Part shown: positions 27,093-36,531 of the stretch, in pieces
Layout of the letters: the number at the start of each line of letters is the position of its first letter
How positions within the stretch are numbered: position 1 is the stretch's first letter
From: Nostoc sp. RI_552
GTDB lineage: Bacteria; Cyanobacteriota; Cyanobacteriia; Cyanobacteriales; Nostocaceae
Assembly: GCA_016124525.1 (NCBI GenBank)
Contig: WGNO01000065.1
Location: forward strand, 1-57,011
Reading direction: 5' to 3'
DNA length: 57,011 bases
Notes under the pieces: model-generated
The model's database searches: none
The model's input: the letters and a program-made list of their open reading frames with translations, nothing else
Told to the model about the DNA's origin: nothing
Program-made: the position numbers and the translations under genes

Positions 27093-28415
27093 ATGGCTAA
27101 ACTCAAAATCCCTAAAAAAATTTCCACTGCTTTAATTAACTCTCTCGGTGCAGGAGTAGTACCGAGGACAGGAGTTGAACACATCGCAGTGGGAAGGGAA
27201 AAAGAAATTCAAAGCCTATGCCAAAATCTTAATGACATCGCACAAGGTGTAGCAGCATTTCGCTTTATAATTGGCAACTATGGCTCAGGTAAAAGCTTTA
27301 TTCTCCAACTAATCCGCAACCAAGCTATGGAGCAAGGTTTTGTTGTCGCGGATGCTGATTTATCTTCCCAACGCCGATTAGCAGGAACCCAGAATGAAGG
27401 TTTAGCAAGTTATCGCGAATTAATGAGCCACCTAGCCACAAAAACTCGTCCTGATGGTGGTGCTTTAGTTTCAATTTTGGAAGGATGGATTAACAAAATT
27501 CAACAAGAAGTCGTCAAAGAAACAAACTTACATCCTAATGACCATGGTTTTGATGACCAAATTGAAGCAAAAATTAGGGAAGTAGTTCAATATATCGAAG
27601 ATTTAGTACATGGTTTTGATTTTGGTAGCGTAATTATTGCTTATTGGCGTGGCTATCGGTTAGATGATGATGATTTAAAAAATGCGTCCCTCCGTTGGCT
27701 ACGTGGAGAATTTACCACCAAAATTGAAGCCAAAGCAGCGTTAGGAGTGCGGGTAATTATTGATGATGATAGTTGGTATGATTACATCAAGCTATTTGCT
27801 AAATTTGTGGCAGAGATTGGTTATAAAGGACTGTTAGTTTTAATTGATGAAGCGGTAAATTTATACCAAATATCAACTACAGTCACCCGTGAAAAGAACT
27901 ATAACAGACTGCTAACCATGTTTAATGACACTATGCAATGTAAAGCGGAACATCTGGGCATTTTTATTGGTGGAACAACCAAGTTTTTAGAAGATCCCAA
28001 CCGAGGACTTTTTGCAGACCAAGCTTGGCGAAGACGCACAAAAGAAAGCCGTTTTGCTGTGGAGTCAGGTGTTCAGGAACATTTAGGACCAGTTATCCGG
28101 CTTAACCCTTTGAGTGCAGCACAAATTCTCACACTTTTGCAACGCTTAACAGAGATTCATGCACTGAATTTCGGTTATGAACCAGTTTTGAACAATGATT
28201 ATTTGCAGGAATTTGTGCAAGAAATTGTCACTCGCTTGGGTGCAGAAGCGTTACTCACACCAGGGGAAATTGTCCGGGATTTTCTTAGTGTGCTAAATAT
28301 TCTCCATCAAAACCCAGCCATGACTTTTACTGGCCTAATTCATGGTTCTACATTTCAGCCTACTGCTATGGGGAGAGATGCTGATGAGGATGATGCAGCA
28401 GAGTTTAGTTTGTGA
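27093..28415 (+). CDS. BREX/Shango-type ATP-binding protein (BrxD/SngB-like, DUF2791)
   Basis: A 440-residue P-loop ATPase. The N-terminal signature GAGVVPRTGVEHIAVGRE is followed by Walker A GNYGSGKS at about 61-68, VADADLSSQRRLAGTQNEG, Walker B LLVLIDEAVNLYQ at about 247-259, and FIGGTTKFLEDPNRGLF. This pattern matches BREX-type ATP-binding proteins that are also found beside TerB-domain proteins and a DEAD-box helicase (Shango SngA-SngB-SngC). Here the TerB_C protein is upstream but the gene downstream is a convergent glutathione reductase, so no helicase partner is in reach. Both nucleotide motifs look intact. Confidence 0.82.
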   Translation: MAKLKIPKKISTALINSLGAGVVPRTGVEHIAVGREKEIQSLCQNLNDIAQGVAAFRFIIGNYGSGKSFILQLIRNQAMEQGFVVADADLSSQRRLAGTQNEGLASYRELMSHLATKTRPDGGALVSILEGWINKIQQEVVKETNLHPNDHGFDDQIEAKIREVVQYIEDLVHGFDFGSVIIAYWRGYRLDDDDLKNASLRWLRGEFTTKIEAKAALGVRVIIDDDSWYDYIKLFAKFVAEIGYKGLLVLIDEAVNLYQISTTVTREKNYNRLLTMFNDTMQCKAEHLGIFIGGTTKFLEDPNRGLFADQAWRRRTKESRFAVESGVQEHLGPVIRLNPLSAAQILTLLQRLTEIHALNFGYEPVLNNDYLQEFVQEIVTRLGAEALLTPGEIVRDFLSVLNILHQNPAMTFTGLIHGSTFQPTAMGRDADEDDAAEFSL

Positions 28416-28497
28416 ATCAAGTATTGACGGGATTTAAATAAATACCCTCGGATTTTAGTAAATCCAGGGCATTTCTCCACTAATGAGATGATTAACT

Positions 28498-29853
28498 TCA
28501 GCGCATCGTCACAAATTCTTCGGCAGAACTAGGATGAATACCTACTGTGGAATCAAAGTCAGCTTTAGTAGCACCCATCTTAACTGCGATCGCCACTCCT
28601 TGTATAATTTCAGCAGCGCTATTTCCCACCATATGGGCTCCTAAAATTTTGTCAGTGCTTTGATCAACTATCAATTTCATCATAGTTTTTTCATCCTTGC
28701 CCGCCAATGTATAATACATTGGTCTAAAGCGACTGCGATAAACCTTGATAGCTGGACCATATTTTGCCCTGGCTTCAGCTTCAGTTAAACCAACAGTTGC
28801 AGCTTCTGGAGTGGTAAAAATTGCGGTGGGTACATTTTCGTAGCTCATCCTGCGACACTTGTTTCCAAATACGGTATCTGCAAAGGCTCGACCTTCATTG
28901 ATAGCCACAGGAGTTAAATTAATATTATCTGTACAATCTCCTACTGCATAGATATTTTCTTCAGTAGTTTGACTGTATTTATCAACGATAACTGCACTAT
29001 TTTTGTTTAGCTGAACCTTGGTATTTTCCAAACCTAATTTCTGCGTGTTAGGTTTGCGCCCTGTAGCCGCCAAACTCACCGCATCAACAATTACCGTCTC
29101 CTCAGAATCACCATCCCTGCGAACACTCACCTTTAACGCTGTTTCTGCCTTCTCAATGGCAGTGATTTCGCTATTGTTTAGAATTTTAATACCATGCTTA
29201 CCCATTCCTTCCTGAATCTCATGGCGTAAATCTTCGTCAAAACCACGCAAAATCTTCTCATTACGAATTACCTGGGTAACTTCGCTTCCCATTCCATTGA
29301 GAATGCAAGCAAATTCTGAGCCAATGTATCCTCCGCCCAAAATTACTATACGTTTGGGTTGTTCCTTCAAGTGGAAAATATCATCGGAAGTAAGAGCGTA
29401 TTCAATCCCGGGAATATCTGGCTTGACTGGATAGCCACCCACGGCAATTAAAATCTTGTCTGCGGTAACCTGACGTTCGCCTACTTGAATGGTGTGGGCA
29501 TCAATAAATTTACCGTGTCCCTGCAAGATTTCAACTTTGGACTTATCCAGCATAGCTTGATAAATACCATTGAGGCGTGTCACTTCATTATTGACCGCCG
29601 TAATCATTTTTTCCCAGTCTAAAGAACTCTTGACTGCACTCCAGCCGTACCCTTGAGCATCTGCAAACAAATCTGGAAAATGGGAAGCATAGACCATTAA
29701 CTTTTTAGGGACACAGCCACGATTTACGCAGGTTCCGCCTAGTCGGTCAAACTCAGCAACCCCTACCTTGGCTCCATATTCTGCGGCTCTTCTAGCGGTT
29801 GCAATACCACCAGATCCTGCGCCAATCACAAATAAGTCGAAATCGTAAGTCAT
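28498..29853 (-). CDS. gor: Glutathione-disulfide reductase
   Basis: A 451-residue FAD- and NADPH-dependent disulfide reductase that keeps glutathione reduced. It has the FAD motif LFVIGAGSGGIATA at the N terminus, the redox pair GGTCVNRGCVPKKL at about residues 34-47, the NADPH-binding IVILGGGYIGSEFA and the C-terminal HPSSAEEF with the catalytic His. I use the ATG at 29853 because it has GAGGG a few bases upstream and precedes the family's first strand; the frame is open to 29922 but those residues look like non-coding sequence. The peroxiredoxin gene is 111 nt upstream on the same strand, so peroxide removal and glutathione recycling may be coexpressed. Confidence 0.95.
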   Translation of the reverse strand: MTYDFDLFVIGAGSGGIATARRAAEYGAKVGVAEFDRLGGTCVNRGCVPKKLMVYASHFPDLFADAQGYGWSAVKSSLDWEKMITAVNNEVTRLNGIYQAMLDKSKVEILQGHGKFIDAHTIQVGERQVTADKILIAVGGYPVKPDIPGIEYALTSDDIFHLKEQPKRIVILGGGYIGSEFACILNGMGSEVTQVIRNEKILRGFDEDLRHEIQEGMGKHGIKILNNSEITAIEKAETALKVSVRRDGDSEETVIVDAVSLAATGRKPNTQKLGLENTKVQLNKNSAVIVDKYSQTTEENIYAVGDCTDNINLTPVAINEGRAFADTVFGNKCRRMSYENVPTAIFTTPEAATVGLTEAEARAKYGPAIKVYRSRFRPMYYTLAGKDEKTMMKLIVDQSTDKILGAHMVGNSAAEIIQGVAIAVKMGATKADFDSTVGIHPSSAEEFVTMR

Positions 29854-29964
29854 GCGTCCCTCAAGTTTTAGATTTTGAATATGGATATTGGGAAGTCGGG
29901 ACTGAGGAAAATTTTTCCTCATCCCTAATACCCAATACCTAATTTTCAGTCCCCAGCAATAATA

Positions 29965-30513
29965 TTACACAGCAGCAGGAGTTTTAGCTTCTTTTAGGTA
30001 ATTTAGCATGGTGTCTGCATCCGACACTTCAAATGGATCGGTAGGGCAGTTATCTTCGTAACCAGGCTCAACAAAAATTTTTTCAATGGTGCAGTCATTT
30101 ACTACCATTGAGTAACGCCAAGAGCGCAAACCGAAGCCCAGGTTAGATTTATCAACTAACATCCCCATTTTGCGTGTAAATTCAGCATTACCATCGGGAA
30201 GTAAAGTCACATTTTTAGCACCTTGTTGCTTACCCCACTGGAACATAACAAAGGCATCATTCACAGATACACAAACCACGTCATCAATTCCCAAGGCTTT
30301 GAATTGGTCATAGAGTTCCTCGTAGCGCGGAAGGTGGGAGGTGGAACAAGTGGGGGTAAAAGCTCCAGGTAGTGAAAAGACTACAACACGCTTACCACCG
30401 AAAATATCTTGAGTGGTAAGGTCTTGCCAACGGTATGGGTTAGGTCCACCAATAGATTCATCGCGCACACGGGTTTTGAATACAACGTTGGGAACTTTTT
30501 CGATAACAGCCAT
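29965..30513 (-). CDS. Type II (Prx5-like) peroxiredoxin
   Basis: A 182-residue thiol peroxidase. The peroxidatic Cys lies in the family motif [14 protein letters not shown] at about residues 49-62, and the Prx5-type blocks [12 protein letters not shown] and [14 protein letters not shown] follow. It reduces H2O2 and organic peroxides with glutathione/glutaredoxin or thioredoxin. It lies upstream of gor on the same strand and is divergent from a PerR-type regulator, with a palindrome over its predicted -10 box, so PerR control is likely. Confidence 0.94.
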   Translation of the reverse strand: MAVIEKVPNVVFKTRVRDESIGGPNPYRWQDLTTQDIFGGKRVVVFSLPGAFTPTCSTSHLPRYEELYDQFKALGIDDVVCVSVNDAFVMFQWGKQQGAKNVTLLPDGNAEFTRKMGMLVDKSNLGFGLRSWRYSMVVNDCTIEKIFVEPGYEDNCPTDPFEVSDADTMLNYLKEAKTPAAV

Positions 30514-30563
30514 ATTTTTGATGAGTTGAGTTTTTGTTTACGATTGTTTTTTATTACTATCTC

Positions 30564-30592
30564 AGAATAATTCTTATTTAAAATTAATTCAA
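30564..30592 (-). promoter_or_regulatory. Predicted peroxiredoxin promoter with a PerR-like palindrome
   Basis: On the minus strand TTGAAT (30587-30592) and TATTCT (30564-30569) are 17 bp apart, a good sigma-70-type arrangement 51 nt from the peroxiredoxin ATG. The perfect palindrome AGAATAATTCT (30564-30574) covers the -10 box and resembles the core of PerR boxes. The neighbouring divergent gene encodes a PerR-type Fur protein. Inference only. Confidence 0.5.
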
Positions 30593-30686
30593 TAGTTATA
30601 AATACTTAATTTCTCAAGTTGTTTAAAGTTAATATTTGGTGATTACAATAGAGAAATCGTTAAAATGCAAAATGTAGCAGCAAAAT

Positions 30687-31100
30687 ATGCAGCAAGAGGC
30701 ACACACAATTATTCAAACCTTAAAATCTAAAGGTTTGAGGGTGACTCCTCAGAGGTTCGCAGTTTATGCAAATTTGTTATCTCGGTCTGATCACCCTACA
30801 GTTGAGACCATCCTGGGGGACCTCAACAAAGATTTTCCTGTTTCATCTCAGGCGACTATTTATAGTTCTCTGCAAGCTCTCAGGGAAGTGGGTCTTGTAC
30901 GAGAGGTGTTACTGGAAGAAGGAGTTTGTCGCTATGATGCGAAGGTTGAACCCCATCATCACTTTTGCTGTCGCCAATGTGGTGCGATTGAAGACATTGC
31001 GTGGGAAACTTTCCAGTGTATAGATATGAAGACTCTTCGCCCTGGTATACGTGGCGAAAGCTACGAAGTTATTGTTAGGGGTTGGTGCAATTGCTGCTAA
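30687..31100 (+). CDS. perR: PerR-type Fur family regulator
   Basis: A 137-residue metal-dependent repressor. The winged-helix part has LKSKGLRVTPQRFAVYANLL and the recognition region SSQATIYSSLQALREVGLV; the C-terminal part has the His-rich HHHFCCRQCGAIEDI with a C-X2-C pair, and ends with WCNCC, whose first and last Cys give a second C-X2-C for the structural zinc. Divergence from a peroxiredoxin gene supports a peroxide-sensing role (FurC/PerR of Anabaena) over iron or zinc sensing. A palindrome in the shared promoter region could be its operator, including autoregulation. Confidence 0.85.
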   Translation: MQQEAHTIIQTLKSKGLRVTPQRFAVYANLLSRSDHPTVETILGDLNKDFPVSSQATIYSSLQALREVGLVREVLLEEGVCRYDAKVEPHHHFCCRQCGAIEDIAWETFQCIDMKTLRPGIRGESYEVIVRGWCNCC

Positions 31101-31110
31101 ATAGCCTGAA

Positions 31111-33366
31111 CTACAGTATTTTCTGTAAAGTCAGTAATAATTCATTGACAGTGTAAGGTTTTGGCAAAAATATCTGAGTACCAGTGTCCATAAGTTCTTC
31201 TAACTTGGTTTTAGACATCAAACCACTGGTACCAATGATTTTCACTTGGGGGTTAATTCTTTGCAAAGTCCGAATAGTGGTGATTCCATCCAAGGATGGT
31301 AACATCATATCCATGAGTACGGCACTAATTTTGTCTGCGTATTTAGCGTATAGCGCGATGGCCTCAATGCCGTCACTGGCAATTAAGGCCTGGTATTGGT
31401 GAGTTTCTAGTGAAGTTCTAGTGACATCTTGAATTGAGGGTTCATCATCCACAACGAGAATTAATTCACCATGTCCTTTAAGAATAGCTAAATCCTGGGG
31501 AGGGAGTGTTTCTGTTCCGCCCACAGCTGGTAAGTACACCTTAAAGCTAGTACCATGTCCTACTTCGCTGTACACATTGATAAAACCACCGTGGCTTTTA
31601 ATGATACCAAGCACAGTGGAAAGTCCTAAGCCTGTACCTTGTCCGACTGGTTTGGTGGTAAAAAATGGATCAAAAATCCTATCTAAGCTTTCCTGTGGAA
31701 TACCAACTCCAGTATCAGTAACCGTAATCACTACATATAATCCTTCCTTTGCTTCCAGGTTCATCCGAGCATAATTTTCATCGACCACAAGATTCTCACC
31801 AGAGATAGTTAAAGTACCCCCATTAGGCATAGCATCACGGGCATTAACACAGAGATTCATCAGTACTTGATGGAGTTGGGTACTATCTCCGGAAACCATC
31901 CACAAGTCGCTGGGGATGTCGGTATAAATCTCAATGGATTTGGGTAATGTTTCTTTGAGAATTTTGGTAATTTCTACAATCAGGTGTCTGATCTGCAAAG
32001 TAATCCGCTTTCCTTCTACACCTCTAGCAAAGGATAGCACCTGCTTAACTAAATCTGCTCCCCGTTTAGCATTGATTTCCACAATTTCCAACAACCGCCG
32101 AGTTCGTTCATCAAGATTAGGGAATTTCATCGGTAGTAATTGGGCTCCTGCCAAAATTGGTGTCAGGATATTATTGAGGTCGTGAGCAATACCACTAGCT
32201 AGTGTGCCGATACTTTCCAGGCGTTGAGCGCGAAATAATTGTGATTCTAAACGCTTCTTCTCAGTAATATCTGTATTAACAATCAAAATTGATTTAGGCA
32301 TTCCGTCCGCGTCGCGTACCAAACTCCAACGACTAGCTACCAAGATTTCTTTCCCAGTTTTAGTGATTTGAGTTAACTCTCCTTGCCAGTTACCTTTAGT
32401 CATAACATGCAATAAAGCCTCCTGGAATTCCTGAACAGCTTCACTATTTAAAAGCTCGTCAGCATTTCTGCCCCTAGCCTCGTGAGCTTGCCAACCATAG
32501 AGATTTTCTGCACCTTTGTTCCAAAAGAGAATTTGATTTTTTAAATCACAGACACAAATTCCATCAGTGGTGATGTTTAGTAAAGCCGCTTGTTCACGAA
32601 TTTTTGCTTGAGAAAGCTTACCTTCGCTGATATCAATACTGGCACAAGTTATACCGACAATTTCCTGGGACTCATTCCGCAGTGGTTCAACAGTCAAGTC
32701 ATAATATCGATTCCCTTGGGGGGTAGTTATAGATACTTCCTCTCGAATACCAATGCCGTTAGTCAGGACACTATGTTTAATAGCCGTCAAACGTTCGGCA
32801 TCTTTCTGTGGTATCAAATCAAAATCATGTTTACCCAACATCTGCTGACTCGTCCATCCAGACATGGGGTTATAAACCCAAGTGTAATATAAGTTTATAT
32901 CTTGGTTAAAAACAAAGATGGGGGAATTTTTGAGAGCCACCCGAAAGCGTTCTTCACTTTGGCGCAAGGCATTTTCTGAACGTTGACGCTCAATGGCATA
33001 GCGCATGGAACGCACCAGTAAATCGCCAGTTACTTGACCTTTGATTAAGTAATCTTGTGCGCCTTCGTGCATCGCTCGTAGTGCAAGAGTTTCATCATTT
33101 AAACCCGTCAACACAATAATCGGAGTTCCTTTTGCCTGATCAGCCGTTCTGATAAAAGTGTCTAGCCCTTGGCTATCGGGCAATGAAAGGTCTAATAGTA
33201 TGACATCAAAACTGTTTCTTGCTATGGATTTAAGTGCTTCACAAAGCTCCTCAACTGGTTCTAACTCTACTTTAGCTGTAGTTACTTCTTGTAATAACTC
33301 TTGTAGTAGAAAAATATCACCAGGGTTATCTTCTACTAACAAGACTTTAATAGATTTTCCTGCCAT
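31111..33366 (-). CDS. Hybrid sensor histidine kinase (REC-PAS-PAS-HisKA-HATPase-REC)
   Basis: A 751-residue cytoplasmic signalling protein without evident membrane segments. Order: N-terminal receiver (LLVEDNPGDIFLL, phosphorylatable Asp in VILLDLSLPDSQG), two PAS domains (about 135-250 and 260-375), a kinase core with the H-box IGTLASGIAHDLNNILTPIL at about 388-407, ATPase motifs VLMNLCVNARDAMP, TDTGVGIP and GTGLGLSTVLGI, and a C-terminal receiver (VVDDEPSIQ, VLMDMMLPSLDG). The H-box HDLNNIL is of the class seen in phosphorelay hybrids. It starts 5 nt after the small response regulator gene, so it is the last gene of a three-gene operon. The signal is unknown. Confidence 0.92.
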   Translation of the reverse strand: MAGKSIKVLLVEDNPGDIFLLQELLQEVTTAKVELEPVEELCEALKSIARNSFDVILLDLSLPDSQGLDTFIRTADQAKGTPIIVLTGLNDETLALRAMHEGAQDYLIKGQVTGDLLVRSMRYAIERQRSENALRQSEERFRVALKNSPIFVFNQDINLYYTWVYNPMSGWTSQQMLGKHDFDLIPQKDAERLTAIKHSVLTNGIGIREEVSITTPQGNRYYDLTVEPLRNESQEIVGITCASIDISEGKLSQAKIREQAALLNITTDGICVCDLKNQILFWNKGAENLYGWQAHEARGRNADELLNSEAVQEFQEALLHVMTKGNWQGELTQITKTGKEILVASRWSLVRDADGMPKSILIVNTDITEKKRLESQLFRAQRLESIGTLASGIAHDLNNILTPILAGAQLLPMKFPNLDERTRRLLEIVEINAKRGADLVKQVLSFARGVEGKRITLQIRHLIVEITKILKETLPKSIEIYTDIPSDLWMVSGDSTQLHQVLMNLCVNARDAMPNGGTLTISGENLVVDENYARMNLEAKEGLYVVITVTDTGVGIPQESLDRIFDPFFTTKPVGQGTGLGLSTVLGIIKSHGGFINVYSEVGHGTSFKVYLPAVGGTETLPPQDLAILKGHGELILVVDDEPSIQDVTRTSLETHQYQALIASDGIEAIALYAKYADKISAVLMDMMLPSLDGITTIRTLQRINPQVKIIGTSGLMSKTKLEELMDTGTQIFLPKPYTVNELLLTLQKIL

Positions 33367-33371
33367 TTATT

Positions 33372-33818
33372 TCACTCCGGTGGCAGTTTTACAATTGCAA
33401 ACCAGAAATTTTCTATGGACTGTACAATTTTAACGAATTGGTCAAAGTCAACTGGCTTAGTGATAAAGCAATTAGCCGAGAGGTTATAAACTTTGAGAAT
33501 ATCTTCCGACCATTGAGAAGTTGTTAAAACAACTATAGGAATTCCTCTGAGATTTTGATCGGCTTTGATTTCTGCCAGTACTTCGCGCCCGTCCTTTTTG
33601 GGTAAGTTTAAATCCAGCAGTATAATATCAGGATGAGGGACTTGATTATACTGTTCCTGTTTACGCAAGAATGCCATGGCCTCTACACCATCTTCGACCA
33701 CGTGCAGATTAACTGCGATTTTACTATCTTCTAGGGCCATTCTGGTCAGGTGGGCATCACTGGCATTATCTTCTACTAACAAAACCTCAATAGGCATAAT
33801 CGCTGTTTGATTATTCAC
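33372..33818 (-). CDS. Rcp1-like single-domain response regulator
   Basis: A 148-residue CheY-like receiver without an output domain. The acidic pair is in VLLVEDNASDAHL, the phosphate-accepting Asp in IILLDLNLPKKDGREVL, then VVLTTSQ and the Lys in FITKPVD. The sequence type is that of Rcp1, the partner of cyanobacterial phytochromes. It overlaps the kinase gene upstream by 4 nt and is 5 nt before the hybrid kinase, so it likely carries phosphate between them or to another target. Confidence 0.93.
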   Translation of the reverse strand: MNNQTAIMPIEVLLVEDNASDAHLTRMALEDSKIAVNLHVVEDGVEAMAFLRKQEQYNQVPHPDIILLDLNLPKKDGREVLAEIKADQNLRGIPIVVLTTSQWSEDILKVYNLSANCFITKPVDFDQFVKIVQSIENFWFAIVKLPPE

Positions 33819-36367
33819 GATTTTTTCCCTGACTTTTCTGGAATTGTGAAGTAGAAAGTCGATCCTTGACCCGGTTTCGACTCAACCCAGATACCTCCGC
33901 CGTGGCGTTCTATAATCTTTTTACAAATCGCCAGTCCAATTCCAGTACCTGGGTACTTAGTTCTACCATGCAAGCGTTGAAAAATGATAAAAATACGTTC
34001 AGCATATTGAGATTCTATCCCAATTCCATTGTCGCTGACCGAGAATAGCCATTGGTTGGGGGTTGTAGGGGCTGGGGACTGGGTGGTGGTAAGTTGATCA
34101 TCTGTGTGTTCCGCTTTGACTGCTCCCACATGAATTTTGAGTGGTAATTCTCCCCGGAATTTGATGGCGTTAGCAATTAAGTTTTGTAATACTTGAGTGA
34201 GTTGACTAGGATCAGCCATGACTACAGGTAAAGGAGCGTGGGTGATGATGGCCCCGCATTCTTCAATAGCAACTTTGAGATTAGCGATCGCACCTTCAAA
34301 AATCTTCTGAAAATCAACTTCGACCATGGGTTTTCCCCTGGTGGTGACACGAGAATAATTCAACAGATCATTGATCAGGTTTTGCATTCGCTCCGCGCCA
34401 TCTACAGCGTAATTAATAAATAGTTTGGCGTTAGCATCTAGTTTGTCTTTATACTTTCGCTCTAAAAGTTGTAAATAACTCGTTACCATCCGCAAAGGTT
34501 CTTGTAAATCATGGGATGCTACATAGGCAAACTGTTCTAGTTCAGCATTGGAACGAGCTAGTTCTTGAGTATGACGGATTTCTTGTTCTAATAATTGTGC
34601 TTGGGAAAGAGCAATACCAATCTGGTTGGCGATTTGTTGTAATAAGTCTAACTCAAAGCTATTCCAGTGGCGAGGTGCGGCACACTGATGAGCAATGAGC
34701 AAGCCCCAAAGATTCCCCCTCACCATGATCGGTACCACCAGGTTAGCCTTGACACCTAAATTTTGTAGAAATTGGCGATAGCAGTCTTGAATATCAGATT
34801 CTTCAATGTCTACAATTGCACTCACCCTACCTTGGCGATATTTTTCCACATAGCCTTGTTCCTGAAAGCAAGGATCGAATATGTCTTGTCCAAGAGCTAC
34901 AGGCCAAGCAGGTAGCACTGCCTCTTGCACTACTGTTCCCGATCCATCAGCCCAGACTTGAAACATCAATACCCTGTCTGCTTGCAGTAGTTTTTGAACT
35001 TCATGGACGGTGGTTTGTAGAATTTCCTCTAGTTGTAAACTTTCCCGAATTTTGAGGGTAATATCCGCAAACAGTTGCGATCGCAAATTTTGCCGCTTGA
35101 GTTCCTCTTCTACCCGCTTGCGTTCAGCGATATCGGTGTGGGAACCTAGCATTCGCACCACATCACCGTTTTCGTCCCAAAGTGCCTGTCCGCGATCTAA
35201 AATCCATTTATAACCGCCGTCTTTACACAAAATTCGATGTTCGGTGACATAAAACGGTGTTTTTTTAGCAAAGTGATTTTCAAAGGCTTGCAGGACGCTT
35301 TTTAAATCATCAGGATGGACTCGTTTTTGCCATTCATCCCAATGATCAGAAATTTCGTGGTCTTCATACCCCAGCATTTCCTTCCAGCGAGTGGAAAAGA
35401 ACACTTCATTGGTTTTGACATTCCAATCCCAAATACCATCATTATTACCCTGTAAGGCTAATTGCCAACGCTGTTCACTCTGTCGCAGTGCTGCCGCTGT
35501 TTGGTGCTTTTCGGTGATATCTTGGAAATACACAGACAAACCATCTCGCGATGGATAGGCGTGAACACTAAACCAGCGCTGGAAAGGTGGATAGAATTCT
35601 TCAAATTCCACACTAACTTGTTTGGCAATGGCTCTGTGATACTCACAAGCAAATTTTGTGTCTACCATTGCTGGGAGAACTTCCCAGATATTTTCACCCA
35701 ATAGCTCATTTTTGCTTTTTTGTAACAGTTGTTCTGCTTGACCATTGATGTATGTAAATCGCCACTCTTGATCTAAAGCAAAAAAGGCATCAGTGATGCT
35801 TTCAAGTATGTTATTAATCCTGCTATTTGCTGCTTGCTCATGGGTAATTAATTCTTCACTAATTCGAGATACTTGCGATATGTTACGTCTGAGTTCCAAT
35901 TGGTTGATTACCAAGCGGCTCAGAGCCACCAGAGCTTCTACTTGTTGTTGGCTCAATTGCCGTGGTACTTTATCAATTACACACAGGGTTCCTAACATAT
36001 AGCCTTTCATTGTAATTAAAGGTACACCTGCATAGAACCTTACATAGGGATAAGAAGTGACTACGGGATTTGTGGCTAACTTTGGGTCAGCTAAAGCATC
36101 GGATACAATGACAACATTTCGTCTTTCTTGGCAAAGGTAAGATAACCCGACATTACGCGGCATTTCGCGGGCATCTACACCGAGTTTTGCTTTAAACCAC
36201 TGCCGATTTTCATCGATAAAATTTACCAGAGCTATGGGTGTACCACAAATAAAGGCAGCTAGTTGAACCAAATTATCATAAGCTTCTTCTGGCTCAGTGT
36301 CCAAAATCTGATACTGGCGCAGAACCTCCAGTCTCGCCGCTTCATAATTATTCGCTTCAGGGTTCAT
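33815..36367 (-). CDS. GAF-PAS-PAS-GAF histidine kinase with a cyanobacteriochrome-like GAF
   Basis: An 850-residue sensor kinase. GAF1 (about 20-170) has PIALVNFIDENRQWFKAKLG; two PAS domains follow (about 190-425). GAF2 (about 435-600) looks like a DXCF-type cyanobacteriochrome: DPCF with Cys about 500 and a second Cys about 529 in DCYRQFL, then VKANLVVPI and WGLLIAHQ. The usual His after the second Cys is Tyr. The kinase core has ASHDLQEPLRMV (His about 616) and ATPase motifs NLIANAIKF, SDNGIGIE, GTGIGLAICKKI. The gene overlaps the Rcp1-like regulator by 4 nt. Binding of a bilin and light sensing are inferred from the two Cys and the surrounding sequence; a non-photoactive GAF remains possible. 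Confidence 0.88.
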   Translation of the reverse strand: MNPEANNYEAARLEVLRQYQILDTEPEEAYDNLVQLAAFICGTPIALVNFIDENRQWFKAKLGVDAREMPRNVGLSYLCQERRNVVIVSDALADPKLATNPVVTSYPYVRFYAGVPLITMKGYMLGTLCVIDKVPRQLSQQQVEALVALSRLVINQLELRRNISQVSRISEELITHEQAANSRINNILESITDAFFALDQEWRFTYINGQAEQLLQKSKNELLGENIWEVLPAMVDTKFACEYHRAIAKQVSVEFEEFYPPFQRWFSVHAYPSRDGLSVYFQDITEKHQTAAALRQSEQRWQLALQGNNDGIWDWNVKTNEVFFSTRWKEMLGYEDHEISDHWDEWQKRVHPDDLKSVLQAFENHFAKKTPFYVTEHRILCKDGGYKWILDRGQALWDENGDVVRMLGSHTDIAERKRVEEELKRQNLRSQLFADITLKIRESLQLEEILQTTVHEVQKLLQADRVLMFQVWADGSGTVVQEAVLPAWPVALGQDIFDPCFQEQGYVEKYRQGRVSAIVDIEESDIQDCYRQFLQNLGVKANLVVPIMVRGNLWGLLIAHQCAAPRHWNSFELDLLQQIANQIGIALSQAQLLEQEIRHTQELARSNAELEQFAYVASHDLQEPLRMVTSYLQLLERKYKDKLDANAKLFINYAVDGAERMQNLINDLLNYSRVTTRGKPMVEVDFQKIFEGAIANLKVAIEECGAIITHAPLPVVMADPSQLTQVLQNLIANAIKFRGELPLKIHVGAVKAEHTDDQLTTTQSPAPTTPNQWLFSVSDNGIGIESQYAERIFIIFQRLHGRTKYPGTGIGLAICKKIIERHGGGIWVESKPGQGSTFYFTIPEKSGKKS

Positions 36368-36531
36368 GAGCTTTTATATAAAAATTAAAAAATTAAAAAA
36401 TTAGCAAGTTAAACTTTCAGCACATAGTTTTAGTTTAACAAGTTAAAAAATGATGGTATTTCTGTGGATACCCTGGTGACATTTGAGGTAATGGCAGTGA
36501 AAAATTGCTTTATGTGAGGCACTTGTCGCCA

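Noticed and set aside
29903..29921. Perfect inverted repeat between peroxiredoxin and glutathione reductase genes as a terminator
   Set aside because: No T run follows on the minus strand and the loop is almost absent; more likely a repeat or operator of unknown use.
29854..29922. N-terminal extension of glutathione reductase
   Set aside because: Contains part of an inverted repeat (TGAGGAAAA/TTTTCCTCA at 29903-29921) and no family similarity; the ATG at 29853 has a good ribosome site.
34816..35055. Plus-strand frames of 60-100 codons opposite the histidine kinase genes
   Set aside because: Antisense shadows of strongly coding genes, without ribosome sites.
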